From Mucilaginibacter terrae (GTDB taxonomy: Bacteria; Bacteroidota; Bacteroidia; Sphingobacteriales; Sphingobacteriaceae), in NCBI RefSeq assembly GCF_031951985.1, contig NZ_JAVLVU010000001.1:4960001-5024000 (forward strand): a DNA stretch of 64,000 nucleotides, given 5' to 3'. How positions within the stretch are numbered: the first letter of the stretch is position 1; every line of letters begins with the position of its first letter. This document shows, one piece after another, positions 52,364-60,921 of the stretch. The position numbers and the translations under genes were made by a program. Below the pieces are notes generated by a model. That model had not been told where the DNA came from, searched no databases, and was given only the letters and a program-made list of their open reading frames with translations.

Positions 52364-53310
52364 GCAACCGTCATAATGATAATTAAATTCAACACAGAGG
52401 ACAATGTTATGCTGCTCCACCATAACACTTTGTTGCGCTGCACATGAAATAGCGCATACATTTTATAAAAATAATACGCGCTGCAATAGCAAACTAATTG
52501 GGCCACCAGCAATGCCAGCCATGCAAAATATATCCAGGATTTGTTGGTAATATAGTTCCACATATCCCAAAAGTGATTTTGCTTAACAGGCGATCCGTCA
52601 ACTCTTTTTAAATCAAAGAAAGTAACCTTTTCACCCGCAGTGTTAAGTTTGCTGCTATCGCTGCTGAACAAGTAAAACCTAACATGCTGGCCTATACTGT
52701 CTTTATGAAAACCATCATAATCAGACATGAATAACTCATCAATATTCCGGGCAGATTCATCAAAAAGCGGTCGGTCGTACTCGCGGTATAATGTTGCCTT
52801 GAAGGGGCTAATTTTAAACGTATATTTTTTGAATCGTTTATAAGAATCGTCTTTAAAGTAAGTAACCTTTCCGTTTACAGGTATAAGTTTATGCTGTAAA
52901 GAATTCGCACAAAGAGACAGGATGGCCACGAACAATACCGGAAGCATAACAAGCCCAATAGCTATTAAACTAAATTTTGATAACGTTCCTGATGGTTGGT
53001 ACATCGTGCCTCCAATAATAATTTGACGCGATTGTGAAGGGTCATTGGTGTAGTCAACCTTTATTATATTAGCAATCACTGGCTTTACTTGTCCAAAATA
53101 TTCAAGAAAATTAAGGGTTATCGGCCTTTCTTTAAAGCTATCCGGATCATCAATGCCGGGCTTAAAGGGAGAGCCGTTGGGCGGCTGTTTTATCTTCAGT
53201 TCAAAAAAATGCTGCCCGTTCTTGACTTCTCCCGACCGAAATGACTCAATTTCTGTAATGGTAAAACCGTCCCATATCACACTAACTAATTTATTGGGTG
53301 CTGTTTTCAT
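52360..53310 (-). CDS. Hypothetical membrane protein
   Basis: 316 residues, not recognised. Three helices are clear, at about 112-133, 258-280 and 296-315. The N-terminal 110 residues look cytosolic and beta-rich; the loop between helices 1 and 2 (about 140-250) is polar with GKVTYFKDDSYKRFKKYTFK, a pattern loosely like DUF3592-type proteins, which I cannot confirm. It begins 15 bp after the stop of the secreted hypothetical gene on the same strand, so the pair is probably an operon. Confidence 0.7.
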   Translation of the reverse strand: MKTAPNKLVSVIWDGFTITEIESFRSGEVKNGQHFFELKIKQPPNGSPFKPGIDDPDSFKERPITLNFLEYFGQVKPVIANIIKVDYTNDPSQSRQIIIGGTMYQPSGTLSKFSLIAIGLVMLPVLFVAILSLCANSLQHKLIPVNGKVTYFKDDSYKRFKKYTFKISPFKATLYREYDRPLFDESARNIDELFMSDYDGFHKDSIGQHVRFYLFSSDSSKLNTAGEKVTFFDLKRVDGSPVKQNHFWDMWNYITNKSWIYFAWLALLVAQLVCYCSAYYFYKMYALFHVQRNKVLWWSSITLSSVLNLIIIMTVA

Positions 53311-53325
53311 ATGAATGTATTGATT

Positions 53326-53928
53326 TTACCTGTATGGTTTTAAATCGGCCCAGCTAATGTAGCCGCTGGATATTTTGCCCAGTGCATTTTTATAGTTTAT
53401 AAAAACCCGGTTAGCATCTGCTATATTTTCAAGGTCAATATTAACCTTATCACCTTTCAGCAGATATGCTTTTAAGGACAAACCCAGTTTGGCAGTTTTA
53501 TAAAAGTGGGCTTTATTTACAGCAACTGTATAGGTACCCGGGATGTGATTATTGATTTTTCGGTATCGCCCAGAGAAGTCTTCGGGAAGGTTGGTACTCA
53601 TGCAATCATTAAATATGGCATGGAGATTAGTCTTATTAAAGTTGAGCTGAATTTTGCAATCCGCATGGTCTGTATTGATCAAAACACATTTGTTGCCTTG
53701 AACTTTTCCGTTGCCCTCAAAGGAGCCAACCCTGTCGCCCGCATCATTCCACCAGGCAAATACCTCGCCGGTGATAATTTGCTTATTTTGGGTTATAGCA
53801 ATATTACACCATGCCCCGCTTGGGGTATTCAACCGGTAGGTGCCTGTTTGCGCCATTGTATTGGCGGTGTACAGGATAAAAAAACAGGTAATGAAATGAA
53901 AATATAGGTTTGGGATTTTCATAACCAT
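53326..53928 (-). CDS. Hypothetical secreted protein with SH3-like C-terminus
   Basis: 200 residues from ATG 53928 (another ATG lies 6 bp further in). A signal peptide runs to NTMAQ. The first half holds a small beta domain with four Cys (WCNIAI, NKCVLIN, ADCKIQL, NDCMS); the second half, from about residue 140, reads like a bacterial SH3-type domain (LLKGDKVNIDLENIADANRV, then GYISWADLKPY). No family name is recognised. Likely an envelope protein acting with the membrane protein downstream. Confidence 0.7.
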   Translation of the reverse strand: MVMKIPNLYFHFITCFFILYTANTMAQTGTYRLNTPSGAWCNIAITQNKQIITGEVFAWWNDAGDRVGSFEGNGKVQGNKCVLINTDHADCKIQLNFNKTNLHAIFNDCMSTNLPEDFSGRYRKINNHIPGTYTVAVNKAHFYKTAKLGLSLKAYLLKGDKVNIDLENIADANRVFINYKNALGKISSGYISWADLKPYR

Positions 53929-54107
53929 ATAACATCCGAAATACGTTTTGTTCAACAATAAAATACTATTGAACAACATTTATTTCGAGATGCTTACCGT
54001 TCATAACTATTACTTAAAGCTTCAAAAAAATGGCTAAAGATGCCAAACAGCGGCATTTGTGATCCTGGTTAATAAAAACCATTTTAGTTGCTTTACGTTA
54101 TCGGGTC

Positions 54108-54497
54108 ATGGAAAACACTATGGCCTCAGCTAAACGTTACAGCGATTCCGATCTGGAACAATTCAAACAAGTAATTCTTAACAAAATGAAAATTGCACGC
54201 GAAGAATTAACCGATCTTTCAGCATCATTACAAAGCAGTAATCCAAACGGTACTGATGATACCAGCGGTGCATATGCCACCTTGGAAGATGGGGCCGCCA
54301 CTCTCGATAAGGAATCAATTCATCAATTGGCTGGCAGGCAGCAAAAGTTTTTACAACAGCTGGAAGCTGCCCTAACACGCATTGAAAATAAAACTTATGG
54401 CATATGCCGTACTACGGGCGAATTGATTCAAAAAGAAAGATTACTGGCTGTACCACATACCACGCAAAGCATGGCTGCAAAATTGCGTCAAAATTAG
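54108..54497 (+). CDS. DksA/TraR-family protein with degenerate zinc finger
   Basis: 129 residues. The N-terminal two thirds is a helical hairpin (coiled coil), and the end YGICRTTGELIQKERLLAVP aligns with the C-terminal zinc finger of DksA/TraR proteins, but only one of the four cysteines (Cys in GIC) remains; the others are Thr, Ile or Gln and His. Close relatives in Bacteroidota show the same loss, by memory. In the family it binds the RNA polymerase secondary channel and alters transcription with ppGpp. Whether it still does is open. Confidence 0.8.
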   Translation: MENTMASAKRYSDSDLEQFKQVILNKMKIAREELTDLSASLQSSNPNGTDDTSGAYATLEDGAATLDKESIHQLAGRQQKFLQQLEAALTRIENKTYGICRTTGELIQKERLLAVPHTTQSMAAKLRQN

Positions 54498-54611
54498 TTT
54501 TATTAACTTAAATGACTGAGTTTTTTATTGTTTTGATTAAATTGTTTTTATAATAAAACAATACTAAGCTTATTCAGTTGTTATCGTGCCTTAAAATTAA
54601 ACGGCATTATT

Positions 54612-56345
54612 TTGAAAGTAACCAGTCAACCAACCCAAATCGCTATTGTAGGAGGCGGCCCCAGCGGGCTGTTCATGTATAAGCAATTAATTAATTGCGG
54701 TAATACAGGGCTTCATATTACTATTTACGAAAAAGGCAACTGCCTGGGGTGTGGTATGCCTTACAGCCATGCGGGCGCTGCCGATGAGCACATTACCAAT
54801 GTATCGGGTAACGAAATTCCTGAACTGGTGACATCCGTAGAACAGTGGATACAGAATGTGTCTCCGGATACGCTTAACAAGTACCGTATCGATCCGGCAA
54901 GCTTTAATGATTATAAAGTGCTTCCCCGCCTGTTATTTGGGCAGTACCTGGCACACCAGTTTAAGCTGCTTTTAGATTTGGGTAAACAAAAAGGCTTTGT
55001 AACACAGGTTTTGTACAACAGCCCGGTTGCTGATATTGCCGACCGTGCCAACGATGTACAGGTAGAGATATTTAAAGAAGATGGAACATCTGCCTGTTAC
55101 GACCGTGTAATTATTTGCAGCGGGCATCTTTGGCCTAAAAAACATGAGGGTAAGGTGCCGGGCTATTTTGATTCGCCTTACCCGCCTCAAAAAATTGCCC
55201 TTCATGCCAATCACCCGGTAGCTGTTCGCGGTTCATCGTTAACAGCCATTGATGCGGTACGCACGCTGGCCCGCCATAACGGGGAGTTTAGTAAAGGGGA
55301 AGACGGAATTTTAAAATTTACCGCTAACCCTCAAAGTGAGCATTTTAGAATTGTGATGCACTCGCGAGAGGGTTTGCTGCCTGCAGTTAGGTTTCATTTA
55401 CAAGATACACACCTGGGTAAAGATACCGTACTAAGCCCCGAAGAGGTTCAGGCTAACCGCGATGCTAACGATGGCTTTTTGAGTTTAGATTACGTTTTTG
55501 AGCAAAATTTTAAAGCAGGTATACGTGCCAACGACCCGGAATTTTATGAGAAAATAAAAGACCTGGATATGGAAGGCTTTGTTGACCAGGTAATGGGAAT
55601 GCGCGAAAATATGGACCCGTTTGAATTGCTTAAACTGGAATATGCAGAAGCCGAGCAGTCTATTAAACGCAGAGAGTCGGTTTACTGGAAAGAAATGTTG
55701 GCTATCCTGAGTTTTGCTATGAATTACCCGGCTAAATATTTTTCGGCCGAGGACATGCTGAGATTGCAAAAAACATTGATGCCGCTTATTTCGGTAGTTA
55801 TTGCCTTTGTGCCCCAAAGCTCGGCCGAAACCTTGCTGGCATTACATCAGGCCGACAGGCTAACCATGGTAGCGGTGGGTAAAGAGAGCGAAGTAATTCC
55901 GTTAGATGAAGGCGGTGTACTTTACCGGTACAAAAATGAACAGGGTGAAGTTATAGAGAGGCAATATCCATTATTTGTAGATTGCATAGGCCAACCCCAT
56001 TTAAATTATGATGACCTGCCTTATGAAAGCCTTGCCCAAAATAACACCACCAGCCGTGCCCGCTTACGTTTTAAGGATAACGGGGTAGGGAAAGAGTTGA
56101 AACGTGAAGGCAATAATAATGTGGTTAAGTTTGAAAACGGCGACTATTATCTTACCGTATCCGGATTGGCAATTAATGACCATTTTCAGGTGGTTGATGA
56201 ATTTAATGCCCTTAATGAACGTATTTATGTGATGGCTGTACCATTTATTGGTGGTTATAACCCCGACTACTCAGGGTTGGATTTTTGCGAGGCAGCCTCC
56301 GTAAAAATAGCCGAACGTTTGTTTAACACTGCGGTTGTAGCTTAG
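54612..56345 (+). CDS. FAD/NAD(P)-binding protein
   Basis: 577 residues from a TTG at 54612. IAIVGGGPSGLFMYKQLI is the FAD-binding start and VIICSGHLWPKKHEG a later NAD(P)-type segment; it matches the large FAD-NAD(P)-binding proteins found in many bacteria whose reaction is unknown. It precedes the DUF1543 gene by 23 bp on the same strand. There is no membrane segment. Confidence 0.85.
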   Translation: MKVTSQPTQIAIVGGGPSGLFMYKQLINCGNTGLHITIYEKGNCLGCGMPYSHAGAADEHITNVSGNEIPELVTSVEQWIQNVSPDTLNKYRIDPASFNDYKVLPRLLFGQYLAHQFKLLLDLGKQKGFVTQVLYNSPVADIADRANDVQVEIFKEDGTSACYDRVIICSGHLWPKKHEGKVPGYFDSPYPPQKIALHANHPVAVRGSSLTAIDAVRTLARHNGEFSKGEDGILKFTANPQSEHFRIVMHSREGLLPAVRFHLQDTHLGKDTVLSPEEVQANRDANDGFLSLDYVFEQNFKAGIRANDPEFYEKIKDLDMEGFVDQVMGMRENMDPFELLKLEYAEAEQSIKRRESVYWKEMLAILSFAMNYPAKYFSAEDMLRLQKTLMPLISVVIAFVPQSSAETLLALHQADRLTMVAVGKESEVIPLDEGGVLYRYKNEQGEVIERQYPLFVDCIGQPHLNYDDLPYESLAQNNTTSRARLRFKDNGVGKELKREGNNNVVKFENGDYYLTVSGLAINDHFQVVDEFNALNERIYVMAVPFIGGYNPDYSGLDFCEAASVKIAERLFNTAVVA

Positions 56346-56368
56346 TAAGCTTCTTTTCGTTACCTATT

Positions 56369-56950
56369 ATGGAAAATCAAACATTACCTGCACCGCTCAA
56401 ACTATTCATGGTGTTGCTGGGCTCCAAAGCTCCGCAGCGTACAGTTGAACAGCATGACTATTTTTTCGGCATAGCATACAATTTGCGCGACCTGGTTACG
56501 CAAATGCAGGCTTTTTGGCCCGAGGCAGGCAATAGTTTGCATATCGATGGCTGGCGGGAAGTAAATGTGGTTGACGGGTATGCAATAAACGTAATGCCCA
56601 ACAAGGGCCAATCGTCTTTGTTAAGGCTTTTCTTTATCAACCTTGGCGGGTACCAGCACGGCAAGCTCGAAGAGCAGCATTACAATTTACTTACGGTTAA
56701 AGAAGATAAGTCGGGCGCCCTTGCAGCCTCTAAACTTACACCTTTCTTTAAAAAAAGTACCATTGCAAAAGTAAAAGGGGCAAATGCTCATATTGATGAA
56801 AAATATGGCATTGATGTAGATGATGTATACCGCATTGAAGATGTACTAACGCAACAGGACAAAACCATGTACCACATCCAAATTACTCCCCGTTCACAAC
56901 AGCCCGATGATGAAATTCACCTCGGCTATTTCAAGCTGAATAAGTTATAA
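56369..56950 (+). CDS. DUF1543 domain protein
   Basis: 193 residues. LFMVLLGSKAPQRTVEQHDYFFGI and WREVNVVDGY are the family signature. Function unknown; predicted soluble. It follows the FAD protein and may share its transcript. A terminator comes 7 bp after its stop. Confidence 0.88.
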   Translation: MENQTLPAPLKLFMVLLGSKAPQRTVEQHDYFFGIAYNLRDLVTQMQAFWPEAGNSLHIDGWREVNVVDGYAINVMPNKGQSSLLRLFFINLGGYQHGKLEEQHYNLLTVKEDKSGALAASKLTPFFKKSTIAKVKGANAHIDEKYGIDVDDVYRIEDVLTQQDKTMYHIQITPRSQQPDDEIHLGYFKLNKL

Positions 56951-56954
56951 TACT

Positions 56955-56986
56955 AAAAAAGCTGTAACGTGTAGGTTACAGCTTTT
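56955..56986. terminator. Bidirectional terminator after the DUF1543 gene
   Basis: AAAAGCTGTAAC and GTTACAGCTTTT form a perfect stem (core 56961-56968 / 56975-56982) with a 6-nt loop, A-run on the left and T-run on the right. It also ends the convergent 37-residue gene, whose stop is 5 bp away. Confidence 0.9.
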
Positions 56987-56990
56987 ATCA

Positions 56991-57104
56991 TTAATCTTTC
57001 TTCGATTCTTTTACACAGTTGGGAACAGTTTTACCATTCTTTTTCTTGGTACCTTCCTTTTTGTAACCAGACCAGCATGGGTCTTTTTCTTTTTTTGTTG
57101 CCAT
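56991..57104 (-). CDS. 37-residue Lys/Cys-rich small protein
   Basis: Reads MATKKEKDPCWSGYKKEGTK, continuing KKNGKTVPNC and a KESKKD end; 37 residues, too short for usual gene calls. The pattern DPCW-x-GY-x(4-5)-GTKKKNGK-x-VPNC is one I recall from many annotated small proteins of bacteria and phages, so it is probably real. Two Cys may pair or bind metal. It has its own terminator on the left. Function unknown. Confidence 0.75.
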   Translation of the reverse strand: MATKKEKDPCWSGYKKEGTKKKNGKTVPNCVKESKKD

Positions 57105-57194
57105 AGTAGATGTTTTTATACAGTATGTACAATCATCGTTCCATTAAATAAGCCAAAAACTACTGGTTTTAAAAACCTTGCAATAGTGAGGGGA

Positions 57195-60100
57195 TTATTT
57201 TTGAATTACTTCAAATTGATATTTACCCGGTGCAACTTCAAATCTATAATTACCGTCCGCGTTTTTCTTTTCGCTTATCTTAACTTTCAAAGTTTGTCCA
57301 TTTTTTTGTTTAACCAGTTTAAATATGGAAGTTCCTTTAAGTATTACGGTAGCGCTGGTGTTAGCCGGCACGTTGATGTTATAAACTACCCCACCCGTTT
57401 TTAAAATCCATGAAGATTCGATCCGCCCGTACATAGAATCATAATACCCTTTGGCGTGTTTCATTTTTCCTTCAACATCAGGTTCCGGCGCTAAAATAAA
57501 ATGCTTGAACCCTGGCGATAATGCATCTCTTTGAATGCCTGATGAATGTTCAAGCAACCATGCGCCTACGGCACCAAATGAGTAATGATTAAATGAATTC
57601 ATGTTGTTGTTACCACCAAAGCCATCAGTATGGGTGTAGGAGTTCAAACGTTCCCAAATGGTTGTTGCGCCTTGCTTTACAGGGTACAACCATGATGGAT
57701 AGGTGGTTTGCAATAATTGCCTGTATGCAGTTGATGTATTGCCTGTTTGTGATAAAGCAGATGAAACCCATGCGGTGCCTATAAAACCTGTCATTAAAGA
57801 ATAAGGCGGGTACAACTGTCCTTTATCGTTCGTGTTTGCCCGGCTTACTGTTTCAACAAAATTGGCGGCAACTTTTGTTTTCAGGTCTTCGTTAACAATT
57901 CCGAACGCAAGTGGTACGGCATATGAGGTTTGTGTGTCTACAGGTTTATTTCTAAATGCAGTTTTCCCGGTTGCTTTATCAATGTAGGTGTTATTGAAGA
58001 AGGACATCCGCTCCAAAGCCAGTTGTTTATAGCGTTTATAATCGTTGGTTTTGCCCAGCAACGCGGCAATTTCTGCTATGCGTTGCAAATCATAAATATA
58101 GTACGCTTCCCATAATAAACTCTTCTCGGTTTTATCGTACTCGGGGCTTAGCCAGTCGCCCAGGCTTGCCCAGCGGGTGCGGTTCTTATCATCCATAACA
58201 TTAGTTTGCGCATCAATTTGCGCAGTCATAAATGTGATATATTTGCTCATGGCCTCATAGTGCTCCTTCAGCATATCAACATCTTCGTATTGCTGATAGC
58301 TTTCCCAGGCTACTGTTATGCCCGCGCTTCCCCATAAAATATCTCCAAAGCCCCCGCCAAGCGGCGCCACATCCGAAAAACGGCCATCATCTCTTTGTAC
58401 ATCACGCATGGCCAGCATATGCCGCCTTAAAAACTGCGGTATATTAGCCAGGTAAGTTGCCGTTTTAGAAAACACCGATATATCGCCGCTCCAGCCCAGT
58501 CGCTCATTACGTTGCGGACAATCTGTAGGGATGGACATGAAATTGGCCAGGGTAGACCAGTTGATGTTCTCCCATAAACGGTTAACCAACGGATCGGAAC
58601 ATTCGTAACCTGAACTGAACTGATGAACCGAACTTAATACAACTCCCCTCACAGCAGCAATGGGCAAGGCCTTTTGTATACCTGTAACCTCAATGTACCT
58701 TAAACCGTGATAAGTAAAGCGCGGTGTAATAAATTCGTGCCCGCCACGGGCTATGTAAATTTCCTGAGCCATTGCCGCTCTGATGTTTTCGAGCATGATC
58801 ATACCCGTGTTGCCTTTGTAAGCAGGTAAGTTGGGGTATTTAACTTCTGCAAACCTGAGCGTAATTTGCGTTCCGGGTTGCAAACCATTAAGTTCGATCC
58901 GGGGCACACCGGCAATATTCTGGCCAAGGTCGTAAACAAACACACCCGGTCTAACTTGCTCTACACTTCGTGCCGTTAGTTCCTTAACTTTCTTAACCGT
59001 TTCGCCAAACTGGCCGGTTATTGAAAGGTGGCTGTATTTAGCTACCGATGGCGTGTTTGAATCAGGTGGGCTAAGGTCTGTATTAATATTGCCTTCGAGC
59101 TTTACCTCAGTCGCTTTTTTCCAGCGCGAATCATCGTATGCCGATGTTGACCAACCCTGTACAGCAGTTTCTTTGCGTGCATCATACACTTCACCCTGAA
59201 AAAAACTTCCGTAAATTACAGGGCCGTTATTATTGTAGCGCCATGTTTCAGGCAAAGAAACGATCACTTCTTCCTTGCCATCCTCATAAGAGACAACAAG
59301 TTTGGCAAGAAGCGATTGCCGGTCGCCAAAAAAATTCCAGTTGTCGCCGCTGTAGGTACTTCCGCCGCTCCACCAACCCTCGCCAAGTATGGCGCCAATG
59401 GCGTTTTTACCGGCAACCATGTTTTTGGTAACATCAAAGGTTTGATATAACTGCGTGCGGGTATATTGGGTTAGTCCCGGGTTAAAGTAATCATCGTTTA
59501 CACGCTTACCGTTCATGTAAACATCATATATGCCGCGCGCCGTTACATAAAGGCGGGCTTTACGAATGTTACTGCCTTTCGTATCGAAGGAGCTCCTCAT
59601 CATGGGCATTGAATTTCGGCTCGGGTCATATATTAGCATTGTGGGCTTATTGGTTCCGGTAAGTAGTAAAGGCTGTTTATAAGAGGTATGCAATACATTG
59701 GACGGCCCCCTGAAATTACTGACGACTAAGTTGGAGAATGAAGCAGATTGATGTTCGGGAACTTTAAAACCAATATTGGCCAGTACCGGGAATGCGATAA
59801 AATCGCCTCCCTGGCCTATTGGGTTGAGCCCTAAACGGCCTATATGGTTTTCTTTACCTTCGCCATCCACCCAAAATTCTGTATTCCCCATTACCGATGA
59901 TAGGTAAATGGTGTGCTTATTGTACCTGTTATCTTTATTAATAAGCGCAAGCGGCAATGGCAGGGTTTTTATTGGTTTATTAGCTTGATCGCCCGGTTTG
60001 TAACCCGACCGGTATATATTTAACAATGCTGCTGCACCGGTATTTAATGGCGCTATATCAAGCTCTACAAAAATGCTGGAGCTGTCTTTGCTGCTTTGTA

Positions 60101-60692
60101 TGCCATAATAGTTTTTGTTTTTATCGAGCAGGCGCTGGTCGTTGGCGCCGTAAAGTAGCCCCCCACGGGTACTTTGGGTTTCGGAGTTGAGTTGAATTGT
60201 AAAATTCAGTTTAAAAACAGGCAAATATTGTGCATACAATAACATATCATCATCGCCGCCGCCAATCCACTTCGCGCCGCTCCAGGCAGTCTGCTTATCA
60301 TCCATTAATCCCGTCTCGAACCATGAGGCGGCAGTATGTACCTTACTTTTCAAATCCCAAACCTTAACCACCCATTGGTAGCGGGTACGTACTGCTAAAG
60401 GTTTTCCGTCGTAAAGGATATTTAATGATTTATCATCAGTAACCCTACCCGAATTCCATGTTGTTTTGCCGGTTTCATCGGTTACTATTACCATGTAAGC
60501 TTTTTGCGCTGCACCGGGGGTGTTTGAAATCATCTGCCAGCTAAAACGTGGTTTTTTAACATCAATTCCGAGTGGAGTTGCGGTATACTCAGTTTTGAGA
60601 CCAGTAATTGTTACATCATATGCGGCAAATGCATAGTGTACAAAACAAAAAAGTAGCAGGGTATATAAACAGAAGGGTTTAAATATTTTCAT
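57195..60692 (-). CDS. GH78 alpha-L-rhamnosidase, exported
   Basis: 1165 residues from ATG 60692 (a GTG five codons upstream is less likely). A signal peptide ends near HYAFAA. The N-terminal beta-sandwich and carbohydrate-binding segments (PRFSWQM; GGGDDDMLLYAQYL) precede the (alpha/alpha)6 catalytic domain; SIPTDCPQRNERLGWSGD near residues 716-735 carries the general-acid glutamate typical of the family. It removes terminal rhamnose from plant or bacterial glycans in the periplasm or outside. It is not in a SusCD locus in the visible window. Confidence 0.93.
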   Translation of the reverse strand: MKIFKPFCLYTLLLFCFVHYAFAAYDVTITGLKTEYTATPLGIDVKKPRFSWQMISNTPGAAQKAYMVIVTDETGKTTWNSGRVTDDKSLNILYDGKPLAVRTRYQWVVKVWDLKSKVHTAASWFETGLMDDKQTAWSGAKWIGGGDDDMLLYAQYLPVFKLNFTIQLNSETQSTRGGLLYGANDQRLLDKNKNYYGIQSSKDSSSIFVELDIAPLNTGAAALLNIYRSGYKPGDQANKPIKTLPLPLALINKDNRYNKHTIYLSSVMGNTEFWVDGEGKENHIGRLGLNPIGQGGDFIAFPVLANIGFKVPEHQSASFSNLVVSNFRGPSNVLHTSYKQPLLLTGTNKPTMLIYDPSRNSMPMMRSSFDTKGSNIRKARLYVTARGIYDVYMNGKRVNDDYFNPGLTQYTRTQLYQTFDVTKNMVAGKNAIGAILGEGWWSGGSTYSGDNWNFFGDRQSLLAKLVVSYEDGKEEVIVSLPETWRYNNNGPVIYGSFFQGEVYDARKETAVQGWSTSAYDDSRWKKATEVKLEGNINTDLSPPDSNTPSVAKYSHLSITGQFGETVKKVKELTARSVEQVRPGVFVYDLGQNIAGVPRIELNGLQPGTQITLRFAEVKYPNLPAYKGNTGMIMLENIRAAMAQEIYIARGGHEFITPRFTYHGLRYIEVTGIQKALPIAAVRGVVLSSVHQFSSGYECSDPLVNRLWENINWSTLANFMSIPTDCPQRNERLGWSGDISVFSKTATYLANIPQFLRRHMLAMRDVQRDDGRFSDVAPLGGGFGDILWGSAGITVAWESYQQYEDVDMLKEHYEAMSKYITFMTAQIDAQTNVMDDKNRTRWASLGDWLSPEYDKTEKSLLWEAYYIYDLQRIAEIAALLGKTNDYKRYKQLALERMSFFNNTYIDKATGKTAFRNKPVDTQTSYAVPLAFGIVNEDLKTKVAANFVETVSRANTNDKGQLYPPYSLMTGFIGTAWVSSALSQTGNTSTAYRQLLQTTYPSWLYPVKQGATTIWERLNSYTHTDGFGGNNNMNSFNHYSFGAVGAWLLEHSSGIQRDALSPGFKHFILAPEPDVEGKMKHAKGYYDSMYGRIESSWILKTGGVVYNINVPANTSATVILKGTSIFKLVKQKNGQTLKVKISEKKNADGNYRFEVAPGKYQFEVIQK

Positions 60693-60869
60693 AACAGGCT
60701 TATTCACAAATAAACGTTTTATAAGGATAACCTGCTACAAGTTTTGAACTGTTTTCCTTATCCTCAATAATGCTTTCAATCTAATCGTATAATTAAACGG
60801 TAATATGCACTTATCATGTCGGGTTTTTCAGGGCATGTTTGGAGAACATAAAACGTAGCTTGGGCATCA

Positions 60870-60902
60870 TAACAACTAAAGCCGATGCAATGGTTATATT
60901 TG
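60870..60902 (+). promoter_or_regulatory. Promoter of the ABC-F gene
   Basis: TTG at 60870-60872 and TATATTTG at 60895-60902 with a 22-bp spacer. Transcription would start near 60909, about 13 nt before the GTG. The rest of the 60693-60921 gap shows nothing else. Confidence 0.55.
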
Positions 60903-60921
60903 CCACAAAATCAATATTACT

